A DNA stretch of 64,000 nucleotides from Gamsiella multidivaricata (taxonomy: Eukaryota; Mortierellomycota; Mortierellomycetes; Mortierellales; Mortierellaceae): the NCBI RefSeq assembly GCF_025024155.1, contig NW_026251724.1, positions 1 through 64,000 on the forward strand, written 5' to 3'. The notes below the pieces were generated by a model, which was not told where the DNA came from, ran no database searches, and saw only the letters and a program-made list of their open reading frames with translations. The first letter of the stretch is position 1, and the number at the start of each line of letters is the position of its first letter. A program made the position numbers and the translations under genes. Positions 38,097 to 49,622 of the stretch are shown here, in pieces.

Positions 38097-39745
38097 TCAC
38101 TGGTATGGATAGTTTCCATAGTTCATTTGCTGCTGCTGCTGTTGTTGCTGCTGCATATGAAGCTGTTGTTGTTGGTGTTGGTGCTGAAGCTGTTGTTCGT
38201 ACTGTAGCTGTTCTTCCTCTAAGCGCTTTTGGTTCTGTCTTTGTAACTGGTCCTGATCGTCGTCCTCGGGTGGGATGAAGGGACTGGTCAGGACCGATGG
38301 CGGCCGGCCACTCACGAAGGAACCCCGTGCTGGTCCAGAAGGAGGTTGAAGCGAAGAACCCGATGCAGAGGCATAGCTGTTACGAGATGCAAGCGCAGCT
38401 CCCTTGACGGCGGGGAGGCCGTTCAATTCGACCATTTCGCCTACGCCTGGGGTGGCGGTGGTGGTCGAGGTCGAGGTCCTGACGGGGACATATCCTGCTG
38501 TGGTGGTGTTGACGCTCGTGAGATCACTATATTGACCGTTCGAGTCTCCATTTCCTCCCTTTCCTCCTCCTCCTCCGGTAGATGGATGGTCATAACCATA
38601 GCCGTTGAGACTGCCCTCACTCTGGAGGGGCTCTCTCAGCTTGGAGTTGACCAACTCCTGTTCCGCACGCCTGTTCTTGTAGCGGATGAAATAGAATCCG
38701 ACGATTCCTGCGAGGACGAGGACGCCGACTGCAGAGCCGACGCCGATGACAACATGTTTTGTCTTGTCAGAGATGATGATGTCTGAGGGGGTGGGGTCTT
38801 CGGCCAAGGGGGGGTCAGCAACGTCAGAGGGCGTTCCGGGTGGGGGCACGATCCCGGGGCCGATGAGGAGCATGTTCTTGCAGCGTGAGGAGCCATAGAT
38901 AGGGGCGCCCGTGTTCGGGTCCGTGTAGGCCCAGTCAAAGCTGCCTTGATATTGCTACAGAAGGAGGGAAGGAGGAGGAAGAGGAGGAGGAAGAAGGGGG
39001 GGAAAGAATTGTTTTAGTGAGTATGTGTGAGAAGTTGTGTGAGGCTGTGAGGTTGTGTGAGGTTGTGTGAGGTTGTGTGAGGGTGCATGGGGCAATCATC
39101 GAAGCCAACGAAGCACGGACGGAACGGATGAGTTCTATTGCTTGCTATTTTGGGACAAAAAAATGGGCGTTTTTTTTTTTTTTTTTTTTTTTTTTTTGTT
39201 CTGAATCCATCTATGAACAAATTGTTCCTGACTTCGGGCTTTCCAGAACTGTCCATTTGAAGAAGGAAAAAAAAAAAAAAAAAAAAAAAAAGAAAGAAAG
39301 AAATCGATTCCAAGCGACAGACAGACAGAACAAACAAGACAAGACAAGACAGACTTACATTCAAAGGACATTCAGAAGCGGTGGTCATGATGGACTGATC
39401 GACAAGCCAGGACTGTGGCGAGACCGAGGTCGAGGTGTTCAGGGTCGCGAGGGTTTGGATCAACTTGTTGTTCTCGTAGCAGTACAAATTCAGGACAAAG
39501 GTCTCGATCGGGACCGATTGAGTGTCTGCCCACACAAACCTGAGGTTGGACCCCACGCGGAAGGTGTCGGCCCCGAACTGGGTGCATTGGATGTCGGCCT
39601 GGACGGGCTTTGAAGAGGATAGCAGAGCAAAGGCGGCGACCATGGCGAGGACCGATGATGCCCTGCCGGTCCTGGCAGTCCTGCCAGTTCGGGATGAATG
39701 TGGTAATGGCGGTGGTGGTGGTAGTGGGGATAATGGCGACCACAT
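38097..39745 (-). CDS. Single-pass membrane protein with secreted ectodomain (unknown family)
   Basis: Two exons, 39745-39359 and 38954-38097, joined at phase 0 over a 404-nt intron full of homopolymers; 414 residues. A hydrophobic signal segment ends near PVQAD. The ectodomain (about 50-160) has a few Cys residues (QCTQFG, YCYEN, SECPLN, SSRCKNM) and could be an immunoglobulin-like fold. One transmembrane helix lies at about 197-219, followed by RYKNRR. The cytosolic tail has Gly-, Thr- and Gln/His-rich repeats and ends in a poly-Gln-rich stretch. The layout is that of wall-stress sensors, but no WSC domain or long Ser/Thr stalk is seen. An in-frame upstream start is possible. Function unknown. 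Confidence 0.7.
39032..39083. repeat. Tandem TGTGAGGTTG repeat in an intron
   Basis: About five near-identical 10-nt units inside the intron of the single-pass membrane protein gene. Confidence 0.8.
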
Positions 39746-40835
39746 GCTGTATGACTGACTATTGGGTGGAGTGAGGATGTTCTGGTGTGTTGGAGAGTGT
39801 AAAGGGTTAGTAAGAAGAAGGAAGAGGGGAAGAGGAGCAAGCCAGGCACAAGGAAGGGGACGTGTGACCGAGAAAAGAGATAGGAGGGAAGCAGATGGGG
39901 CAGGTGGTGCTGTTTTTTGGTGTGTACAACCAGCCAAAGAAAAAAAATAAGAGGAGGATGGAGACTGCGTGGTGCAGGGTGGCGTGTTTGTTCGATGGGG
40001 AAAAGAGGACGGGGGGGAGGCGCTGCTGCAGGGAACAAAGGGGAGGAGGAGGAGGGGGGATACTCACCGAAGGAGGGTCCAGCTGGGTCAAGTAAAAGGG
40101 AGGGAAACGAATGAAGGACGCTGTGAGGAAATAAAGGAAGCGAAGGGAGGAGGATGGGGGTTGGCTTTGGCAAGGGAAGTAAAGAGAGGGAAGTAAAGAG
40201 TAAAGAGAGGGAAGGAGGAGGGGAAGAGGGAGGGGCAAGGTAGTAAGAAGAGAAGGGCTAGGGCTAGGGCTATGGCTATGGCTATGGTCTGCTGCTGCTG
40301 CTGCTGTGGAGGAGAGGGATTTTGTATTTTCCAGGGACGGTGTCGAATTAAAAAGGAATTAGTCCGCGTGCATGGGGTCCGATGCTGACAGCGCGCAGAT
40401 CCCAAAAAGGGAAGGGAGATGGAGGGCAATGGATGGAGCTGGAGAAGAGAAGAGAAGGAGAGGCCGTGGGGGAGGAGCAGGTCGGGAGGGAAAGAAGAGG
40501 CGGTGAAGGAAGGGTCTCTTCCTCCAGATCGGATGCGATATACGCTTTCGTAAAGTCGCGTCGTCTCGTGTCAGTCCGAATCTATTCCTGGACTGTATGG
40601 CATTGCAGAGGACTGCATGGACTGCCTCGGATTGGGCTGAATTCGACTGTCTCATTTGCTGTGTGCAATTACACAGGGTGACACTCCCCCTCGCCCCTTC
40701 CTGCGACCCATTCTCATTTACAGATACCATACACCACCACAACCAACAATAACAACAATCACCACAGCTACACTCTGATCAACCAATCTCCCCCGGCCAG
40801 TCATCCCTCCTCATCCATCAGTTGAGAGACAGGCC
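39746..40835. promoter_or_regulatory. Divergent intergenic region (membrane protein / WDR53-like)
   Basis: 1.1 kb. It is purine-rich on the plus strand up to about 40520 (leader of the minus-strand gene). A short run of GGCTAG/GGCTATG hexamers lies at about 40256-40287, followed by a (CTG)5 run. No gene seen. Confidence 0.45.
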
Positions 40836-42022
40836 ATGGCTCACCATAACCACCAGCAACAGGTTGAGTATCACATCGTTATATTTAGAACACCCCTCGC
40901 TCCTTCTCCCTCCTCCTCTCTCTCTCTCTCCACTCCACGCTCTACCTCCTACAGCACACTCTGTATATTCAAGTGAGCGAATTGATTTTCATTTTTAGAT
41001 GCCTCAGCTAACGCCACCACAACGTGCTGCATACACCCGTGTCAAATGGATAAAAATACCTAGCCTGCATCCTTCTTGCTCGGACATGTCGCCCCAGTAC
41101 TCACCCTCGATAGCAGGGACTGGATGCTTGCCTCAGGGTCTGGTACGTCTACAGCGACTGCAGCAGCAACACCACGATAACATTAGCACCAGTCGAGAAA
41201 CGGTGTGATTGGCGAAAGGACTTTATCTCTCTCAGCCTCTTTCAGCCCGAACTCTGTATTTCCCTCTCTTTTTCCGTTACGCGTGTTGTCCCCCAATTGG
41301 GTTGGGCTGTGTCTGTCCTCTGAGGACGCTATTGGGCACAATGTGAGCAAACCAGGGAAATTACTAACGGTGTCCCATAATCGATGGTTTGATGCCAACG
41401 CGGCTGTATAGAGGACAAGACGTGTCGTATCTGGGATCTTCGGACAGACAAGGTCCACAAGGCCCTTACAGGATTCGATTCCTCTGTGAGTCTAGAATGC
41501 GATTTCTCGCCCTCTCCTTTTTTTTTTTCTTTCGCTTGTAGATTGTCAATCCGCAACACATTTTGCTAACGACCTGATACTCTGGTTTCAACCAAAAGGT
41601 GACTACAACAGCATTCACGCCTGCAGATTCACACACGATCTATGTTGGCTCGGGCGATAAGGTCTACACGTATGACTTGAGAATGGATTCACTTCTTCTC
41701 AATACAACGCAGTCCACCAGATGCTATGATGTAGCTGAGGATGAGATCAACCAGGTAATTGTATTGGTCTCTCTACTTTTACGGTTTATGCAGATCATCG
41801 CCAAGGATCCTTAAATGAATCATCGGTTCTAAACAACCCTAGATCCATGTGAACCACAAAGGGTCCTATCTGGTTGCATGTGATGATGCTGGAGACATAC
41901 GCGTCCTGGACCTCAGGTCTCATAAGTGGATGAGACACCTTGACCGCAAGCACCATAACGTAAGAGAACCATTACTGGAGGTTCCTTGTTGCCGACCCCT
42001 CCCCCAGTTACTGCAGCCAGCC

Positions 42023-42055
<33 letters not shown>

Positions 42056-43175
42056 CCGGCACTCGCTATAACATTCGGTCTTTCTCTCTTCTAGATTGCC
42101 ATGACAGTTCAATTTATACCCAAGAAGGAACTACAAGGTAACATCGCAATGGCAATTAGATATGAAGGATCGATTCGGCACTTTTTTTCTTTAGTCTAAT
42201 AGAGTATAGCACTCACCCAATGATAACAGCAATCTCCGGAGGCATGGACAAGCTGGTTGTTGCCTGGGATTTTTATAAGGGCCGTGCCATTCAAGTCATC
42301 GACACTGGTAACAAGAACGTTTTGACAAAACCATTACCTTTCTATTATCTTTGAGCAATATTCTTAAGCAATGCTGTTTTGATCTTTTAACCATCCAGAC
42401 AATCCACAGCCCGAAGGTGTCCAGTCAAAACAGCTGTTCAATCCTCCGTTTGTGCATTCGATTGCAGTGCATCCGTCAGGAACACGCGTGGCCGTTGGCT
42501 TGGGCGATGGGACTGTTCAGTTCCTACATACATCTGCTGATCCACCTAATGCGCCCACCGCAGCGGATGAGGGACTGCCGTCTGCGGGTGCATCGAAAAA
42601 GAGTAAGAAGAAGGCTGCTAGTGGTAGTAGTGGCAAGGGATCTGAGGGATGGCTGCTAGGTGGCAGACTGATCGATGCCCATGCGAGTGCCATTGCCACG
42701 ATGTAAGTGACAAAAAAGAAGAGAAAATAGAAGAAACCCACCCTTCAAGTTCGTGTTCATCCTCATAAGCGCCCAGTGTCTGGCTGTTAATACGACCCAC
42801 TTCCTTTATATTTGAATCTTGGGTACGAGCAGTGAGTACGCGGGATTCGATCCGAATTGGCTCGTTACGTCCGCGAGTAATGGCACCGTGGCCATTTGGG
42901 ACGATCAAGCAGCAAGATACGAGTCTATCCAGCAGCAACAACGACTACTGGAGCGGGTGAAGGACCAACAAGGAGATGAAAGTCAAGAGGCGCTAGCTTA
43001 CGCTCGACCCTTGCAACCTGTGCAAGAGTTCAGGACGACGGATGTGTTTGAGCGGATCAACTGTGTCTCGACAAGTAAGGGTGCTGAGGAACAGAGGAAG
43101 TTGTTTGTGGCAGGAACGCATGCCCGGATAGGCGAGAAGAAGCAGCAGGGACGGATTGCGGTCTATCACCTGTGA
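40836..43175 (+). CDS. WD40 repeat protein, WDR53-like
   Basis: Nine exons: 40836-40862, 41064-41142, 41412-41485, 41599-41754, 41843-41959, 42095-42137, 42203-42307, 42399-42702, 42833-43175; 415 residues. The first exon has only nine codons. WD40 blades are visible: GHVAPVL...LASGSEDKTCRIWDLRT (rebuilt across an intron), VYTYDLR, IRVLDLRSHKW, MDKLVVAWDFYKG, VAVGLGDGTVQFL and LVTSASNGTVAIWDD. The order and the LASGSEDKT blade fit WDR53, proposed in animals to be a DDB1-CUL4 substrate adaptor. WDxR-type ends (IWDLRT, VLDLRS) are present. Intron 5 ends in a T29 run. The short exon 1 is the least certain part of the model. Confidence 0.8.
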
Positions 43176-44546
43176 GGATGAGATGAATGGGGCCTGAGGG
43201 GAATAAAGGTTGAGAGTTGATATGAAAAAAAGCAAGTATATGAGGCCGCTGCTTTGCTTGATCCGAGCAAGGTCCGTGTCTCCCAAAGTAGGAAAGTCCC
43301 CCTTCGGCAAAGGAGATTGTGCTCGTGCTCCGCTTGAACAAAGAGATCGAGCAGAGCAAAAAAGCAGAGCTTGGGCGTTGGTATAATCGTTTTGCCGCGC
43401 AAAATAAATAAATCGAAATCTCCCCCCCTCCCCCTTGTGGATACATGTAGCCTTGGAGAGCAAAGCAAAATTTCCGCATGCACCATTAGACTACTATTCA
43501 ACTTTTTTCCTCTCCCGGGCTAGACTACAGTGTCCACATTCATGCACCGCGGGAGATGATCTTTTCGGGTGCTAGACACAAAAATACTACAGGGGTATCA
43601 ATGACGCAGAAATGGTCCATCTCTTTTTATGGGACATGATCATGGTGATGATGATGATGTTAATAAATATATTCTTATTTTCTATTCTTGAATTAAAGAA
43701 TTAATTGAGTAGGGAAAATATGATTCATTCGCATGACAAATGTGCCGCAATGGGAGCTCAGCAGAAAAAGAGGACATGGTTTGAGAGCGGGGTTTGTCTG
43801 CGCAGCCAAGCCTTGGGCGTTTGACAAATCGAGATCTAGGGGCAGCATCAGCAACAACGACAACAACAACGACAACAACGACAACAAGCACTGCACAAAA
43901 AAGGGAACAGGGTCTTTACCCCCATTGGAGACTCCCCCTCCCCCACCACATTGGCGGCTGTCGGGCACGACACAGCCCCCTGGCGAGAGGGGACGCCAAA
44001 CAAAGCGGGAAGAGGGAGGGGGACTGCCATCGTAATCACCACAGCGTCTTTGTGCGGAGTTGAGCGCAGTGGCTCCATGTTGCCTAGTGGATAAATCGGC
44101 ACGAGGATGATGCGCAGATGCGTCAAAATAAAAAGAGAAAAAGAGAGAGGAGCCAAGGCCCTGGAAACCAACCGATGACAAAGACGCCGCCAACTCCTCA
44201 CTCTCTCTTCTTTGCATTCCCTTAAAGCGTCGTCGTCTTCTTCTCTTCACACTTCTGTACTTCTTCTGTTCACACCCTCGCACCCTCCATATCCCTGTAT
44301 CGACTCCACCCTCACGCCCCTCTACTGCGCCGTTTCATTCTGGCCCAGCTCCCTCCCTTCCTCCGCTTCTCTCGACACCATCCACCGCTCCTTCTTCCCT
44401 CCGCAGTCTCCTCGGCAATCTTCTTTTCTTTTCCCCATCCATTCAATTGACATATGTCTGGACCGCAACCGGGCCTGCCCACGACCTCTTTCTCCAGTCC
44501 GCCTCGTCTTCTCTCTCTCTCTTTCTTCCTTTCGCTCTCCCTTCAA

Positions 44547-44613
<67 letters not shown>

Positions 44614-44705
44614 GTTTGCTGATACCCTAATAATATCTCATCCTATCACTCCTTCCTCTCCAACCTCAACCTTCCCCCCCCCTTGCTGCTCACTGCATTT
44701 GCCCA
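43176..44705. other. Intergenic 1.5 kb, CT-rich leader of the glucosyltransferase gene
   Basis: No supported gene. From about 44215 the plus strand is C/T-rich and ends in a (CT)n run, probably promoter and 5' leader. Trinucleotide-like AAC runs lie at about 43852-43888. Confidence 0.5.
44550..44611. repeat. (CT)n microsatellite in the glucosyltransferase leader
   Basis: About 31 CT units, 95 bp before the start codon at 44706. Confidence 0.95.
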
Positions 44706-47463
44706 ATGGACGGGCTTCATTACCACCTTGGGCCCTCCTTTGCCGGACTCGCCCCCTCAGCGCCCTCACAGCCCCTGGGCTCGGTCCGGGAGAGACTCTC
44801 GAACCTGCAGTTCTTCTGCATGGTCCTCTCCATCTTTGCCTGGGTCTTTTCCTTCACTGCTGCCTTTGCCGCCATCCTCATCAGGTAAACCACACCTTCC
44901 TTCCCAGCGTCCTCCTCTCCCTTCCTTTTTTTTTTTTTTTTTTTTTTTTTGCTCCCCATCCAGTTCTACTGTTGTTGTTGTTGTTGTTGTTGTTGGCATT
45001 CGACCGAATGTGCGGATCAGATCAGATCAGCACACCATGGAGTACCAAAACACACACCCTCTTTCATTCTTCCGCAAAGATTACTGAACTCACTCATTCA
45101 CGGATCAGCGCGACCGACCAACTCGCAGATAGCCGCTGGCCCCGACTTTGACGGCCTTTAAAGAGACAAACCACGACAATTGCTGCGTGTCAGAAAACAC
45201 GACGTATGAATGAAAAGGGCTATGAGGAGAGTAGAGAGTATCTCTCTCCTACGCGTCTGATCCTCTTGACACTCTCTTCTACGTTTTTATTCACACTCGG
45301 GTACCGGCACAGGAGCAATGTGGCCTACTTTATCCTAACCTTTTTATTTATTTTTTTTCATTGAACTTCATCCTATAGCCGAGTGCGATATGCGGGACAC
45401 AAGAGATCTTTGTCCTCCAGAATGAGCAAGAGGGAGGCCCCTGGAGTGACCATCATCCGCCCGCTCCGCGGGATTGACTGCAACATGTATGAGAACCTGG
45501 CCTCCAGTTTCCGTCAAGATTACCCTAATTTCGAGATCATCTTCTCGGTCGCTCAGCCCAACGATCCTGCCATTGCGGTCGTCAGAGATCTTATGAAGAA
45601 GTTCCCCAAGGTCGATGCCCGAATCATCATTGGTAAGTTACTGCAACGTGCAATATGCAACGTGGAGGATGGATGCGATTTGCTCTTTTTCTCCACACCC
45701 TGCTTCTGTATGTTTTTTTTTCTTTTCTTTCTTTTCTTTTCTATTATTATTTATCCTCCGCCTATGGCCTCCCTTTCGAGCTTATCCCAACCCATCCTTT
45801 TTGTACTCTGCACGCACCAACTTTATGTGTTGTCCAGCGGCACATGGATTACAGTTGATGTGCTCTCGGATCTTTTTTATTTTGTGTTTCTATTCGGGTG
45901 TATATGTGTTCAAACCCTTTATCCGCGGTACCCTACCTGAACCGGGCCCTAGCAGGACCATCCATTGGTCCTAACCTGGTGGTTAAAGCAGGAGACGTTG
46001 TTGGTTCATGCATTTTTTGTGGACCACGAAGGAGGCTAACGGGACGACTAGGGGGGAGGGGAAGAGGCCATGCCAACAACAACAACAACAACAACAACAA
46101 TGATAGGAGAAAATGCGTGTGGAATGTGGGTCATTCCACCCCCATGTGCGTTTTGACAACCGACAACGGACCAGCGGTAAGGAGGACCATCGTGGCCCGG
46201 TTCTATGGACAAAAACTATTCATCTTTTGAAAAGACGACTTGCACCAGACCTGACAACAGCAAAATGCCAGTGTGAAAAATAGGGGGAGGGGGGGAGATT
46301 CAGCAACGCCATTCCTATCTGTGTTCATGAAAAATGCGTTACAGGGGGGTTCAAGAGGCGATCATGCAGCAGTCGGCGCCTTGTGCTTTACTGTGCACAA
46401 TGGTCGCACAGTTTGTTTTGTTTTCGGTATTCGGCTTGTTCAACACGCGTTTGTCTTGGTCATCAGCTCCTCTTTCTCTATATATTTTTTTTTGTGTCCG
46501 CTGCATGACACTCCAACTGTCCGGCGCGTCTGTCTCATCTCTAACCACTGTTGATTTGTTTATGTTCTTCCTCAACAGGTGAAAAGAACGTGGGCATCAA
46601 CCCAAAGATCAACAACATGATTCAATCGTATGAGACCGCCAAGCACGACATTGTCTGGGTCTGTGATTCCAATGTTTATGTCGACCCTGGTTGCATGGGC
46701 AGGTCTGTTGATAAGATGATGAAGCCCGGAGTCGGACTCGTCCATCACCTGCCATTCGGTGTCCGTCCTCAGACTCTCGGATCAGAGCTTGAGCTGATGT
46801 TCCTCGATACGGTCCATGCCAAGATGTATCTCTTTATCAACTGGACCGGATTGGCCTCGTGCGTCATCGGCAAGTCGAATCTGTACAGGCGCTCGGATCT
46901 GGACAAGGTCGGAGGCATGGCTGCGTTCGGAAAGTATATGGCTGAGGACAACCTTGTTGCGACCGTGATCTTCAACATGGGATACAAACATGAGATGACC
47001 AGTGACCTCGCCTACCAGTCGTTGGGATCCATGACCACCTCGGATTACTTTTTGCGTCGTGCACGCTGGACCCGCATCCGCAAGTACACCGTGACGGCTG
47101 CAACGGTCGTGGAACCCTTCATCGAGATGATCGGGTGTGGATTGGTTGCATCCTACGGTTTCAACCTGCTCTGGAACATCCATATGCTAAACTTCTTGGC
47201 CTTCCATGTCGTCATCTGGTTCTTGGTCGACCTGTCGATGTACCAGGCCTTGTCTGGCGAGAAGATGGATAACATCCGTGGATTCTTGATGGCCTGGTGT
47301 CTGCGTGAATTGGTTGCGTTGCCTTTGTACGCCTATGCTGTAGTGGGATCGACTGTCGATTGGCGTGATCAGACTTTTTTGCTTTTGCGTGATGGAACTG
47401 TCAAGGCCCTGCCTGGTTCTCTCACTACCAAGGTCTCCAAGGCTCTCTCGGTTCCCGCACCAC

Positions 47464-47497
<34 letters not shown>

Positions 47498-48182
47498 TTC
47501 TTCTTTGTCCAACGCTGGATCCGCTCCACCTTCTCCAACGACCGCCGCATTCTGGGCCAACACCATGGTGCCTCAGTCGACTCAGGCTTCTCTCAGGAAG
47601 TTCTTCCGCCACCCGGCAGTGATCTCGATTGTCCGCAGCACGTTTGCGGTGATTCATTTCGTGGTCGACATTCTGATCAAGAGTCAGCGCAATGGCAACC
47701 AGGAGGAGGACGATGAACACTTGGCCAGCCGTACTGCGAGCGATGACGTTGTCGGCAGCGGTGTGTCCGAGAAAGAAGAGGTCCTGAAGCTACAAAAGGT
47801 TCCTCTTCGACACCGTGCAAGCAAGGCGAACAAGAAGTACGGACTTGAGTATGATGGGGACGATAGCAGTGCTTACGAGAGCGATGTTGCTCTGAGGAGG
47901 AGCACGCGCTTGAAGGGATCGAGCATGAAACTTCAGCAGCACACGCTGGAGGAAAGCGAGGACGACGACAACGACAACGACAAGGACGACGATCGTGCGG
48001 GGTCGCGCAAGTACTCGAATACCAAAAGCGAGACGGAGGCGGAGCATGGCCGTCGATCGACTGAGGAGGACGAGTTGTCGAAGGCGGTGGAGCCTTATTT
48101 GTCGGACTCGCTTAGCCGTCGGGGCAGGATCTATCGAGGTCGAATCCCGGAGCCCACACAGTTCTTGAGCGTCGTGTCTTGA
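44706..48182 (+). CDS. Ceramide glucosyltransferase (glucosylceramide synthase, GT21)
   Basis: Three exons: 44706-44884, 45379-45632, 46579-48182; 678 residues. A membrane anchor (about 35-58) precedes the GT21 catalytic domain. Its key residues are D93 (GID), D174 (CDSN), D268 (AEDN) and the R304-W308 RxxRW motif, plus the family block GINPKINN. Two or three membrane segments follow (about 325-410). The enzyme moves glucose from UDP-glucose to ceramide on the Golgi/ER membrane, making glucosylceramide for the plasma membrane. The catalytic part equals the whole human enzyme (394 residues). About 260 extra residues follow, with a 14-Ser run (from TCT repeats) and acidic/basic low-complexity sequence. 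Introns of 494 and 946 nt are long for this window and hold (TTG)n and (AAC)n runs. Confidence 0.94.
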
Positions 48183-48612
48183 TCGACTTTGTCCCCTCCC
48201 CTCGAAATTTTTGAGTCTTTGCAGTGTGTTGTGCAGACTAACCCTACCCTACCTACCTATTCCCCCTCCCATCTGATGTGTACCATAATCTATCCTGTAA
48301 TTAGCCTTGTCTTAACACGCCTTTAATCCTCTTCCCCCCCCCCCCCCCCCCCCTGGCTCTCCACCTATACCTCTTCTTTATTTTTATTTTTTTTTTGCCG
48401 TCTTGTTAGTTCATTCCGCCTTTCTCTTTCTCTTTCTCTCCCCCCCCCCTCCCCCTAATAAAAATAACTTTTGCGTCAAAGGCATTTACAGTTCTGGGCT
48501 TTGAATGGTTTATGATGAATCCCGGTCGATCAGCCAGGATTGGGGAATCAAGTATGGAATTATTTGCTATAACTTACATTTATTTGATGGTGATGAATGA
48601 ATGATGAATGGT
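48183..48612. other. Convergent 3' flanks (glucosyltransferase / ERG25)
   Basis: 430 bp with a C20 run at about 48334-48353 and a second C run near 48441. No gene seen. Confidence 0.5.
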
Positions 48613-49622
48613 CTAAAGTGCCTTCTTTGCCTCTCGTTCCTTGCGTTCCCTCCTCAGTCGGTCCTTGTAGGCGATATACTTCTTATTGGTGCCAAAGATA
48701 TGATCCCACCATCGGAAGCTGGTCGAGAAGTTGTTGGTGAAGGCCATGTGGTGATAATCATGGTGTTCAGAACCGGACCAGCCGGGCAACCAGTTATGGG
48801 TCGACCAAGGGAAATCGTATCCTGAATGGGCTTCAACGGCCTGGAAGAGTCGGAGGGTCATCCAGATCAGAGTGGTGATGAGATGGAGGTCGTGGGTGAA
48901 GTAGCACCAGATCAGGGGGCCGCCGATGGTGCCGGTGCCGAGGATGATGACCTCGATCGGATGGGCGTATTCCGCAGCGAGACCGAAGGGAGCGGACCAT
49001 TCGTGGTGGAGTTTGTGGATGTGTTTGTAGAGCGGTCCGTAGTGCAGGGCACGGTGGGCCCAGTAGTGGAAGAAGTCTTCGAACACGAAGAACAGGAAGA
49101 TCTGGGGGATCATCTTTGACCTGTATATCAAAAAAAAAAAAAAAGGTCGTTAGCTGATGGTTAAACTAACAAGGGCACTTCAATGAAGAAGGAAAAAAAA
49201 AAAACGCGCGCTCAAGATGAACAAGGGCTCTCTTACAATGGCGGGAAGGGTACGGCAGAGATGGCCATGCCAAAGTAGACGGCGACGGGATGGAAACCGG
49301 CGATCATGGGTAATTCAAAGAAGAAGTGGGACATGAGGACATATCGAAAGACTTTCCACTGGTTCTGGGAGGTGTTCTGGATGGTCTTTTGTTGGATCTT
49401 GTATTTTTGCAAGGACGGGATCTGGTCCGCAATGAGGTAGGGCACACAGCGACCAAAGTAGATGATCTCGTGGGAGATAAAGAGGATCAGCAGCGTCACC
49501 AGGGCCTCGTTTCGGTTCTCGAAGAGTGAGGCCCAGTAGACCTCGAGGTGGTCGACGAACGGGGACGAGGAATGCGACGTCAGTGGGATCGTCGTCGTGT
49601 TGGACCTATCAAGAGGAGACAT
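48613..49622 (-). CDS. ERG25: Sterol C4-methyl oxidase (Erg25, fatty acid hydroxylase superfamily)
   Basis: Exons 49622-49237 and 49120-48613; 297 residues, normal for Erg25. The diiron histidine motifs are complete: HYWAHRALH, HKLHHEWSAPFG and HDYHH. Several hydrophobic helices and a basic C-terminal KKAL-type ER retrieval tail (EREAKKAL) are present. The enzyme oxidises the C4 methyl groups of 4,4-dimethyl sterols in the ER, a step of ergosterol-type sterol synthesis. The start is uncertain. The ATG at 49622 gives MSPLDRSNTTT, but a consensus intron (GTGAGT at 49742 to GATAG at 49606) would join an upstream AT at 49744-49743 to the G at 49605. That creates a start codon split by an intron and a protein beginning MSNTTT. 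Confidence 0.93.

Noticed and set aside
40256..40287. GGCTAG/GGCTATG hexamers as a telomere-type repeat
   Set aside because: Unit does not match TTAGGG and only five degenerate copies; treated as simple sequence in a leader.
44070..44100. tRNA-like 5' half (GGCTCCATGTTGCCTAGTGGATAAATCGGC)-type A-box
   Set aside because: There is no anticodon stem, no T arm and no B-box within 80 nt.
43693..44283. 196-codon minus-strand frame upstream of the glucosyltransferase
   Set aside because: Built on Arg/Val/Leu low-complexity translation of AAC and CT repeats; not a plausible protein.
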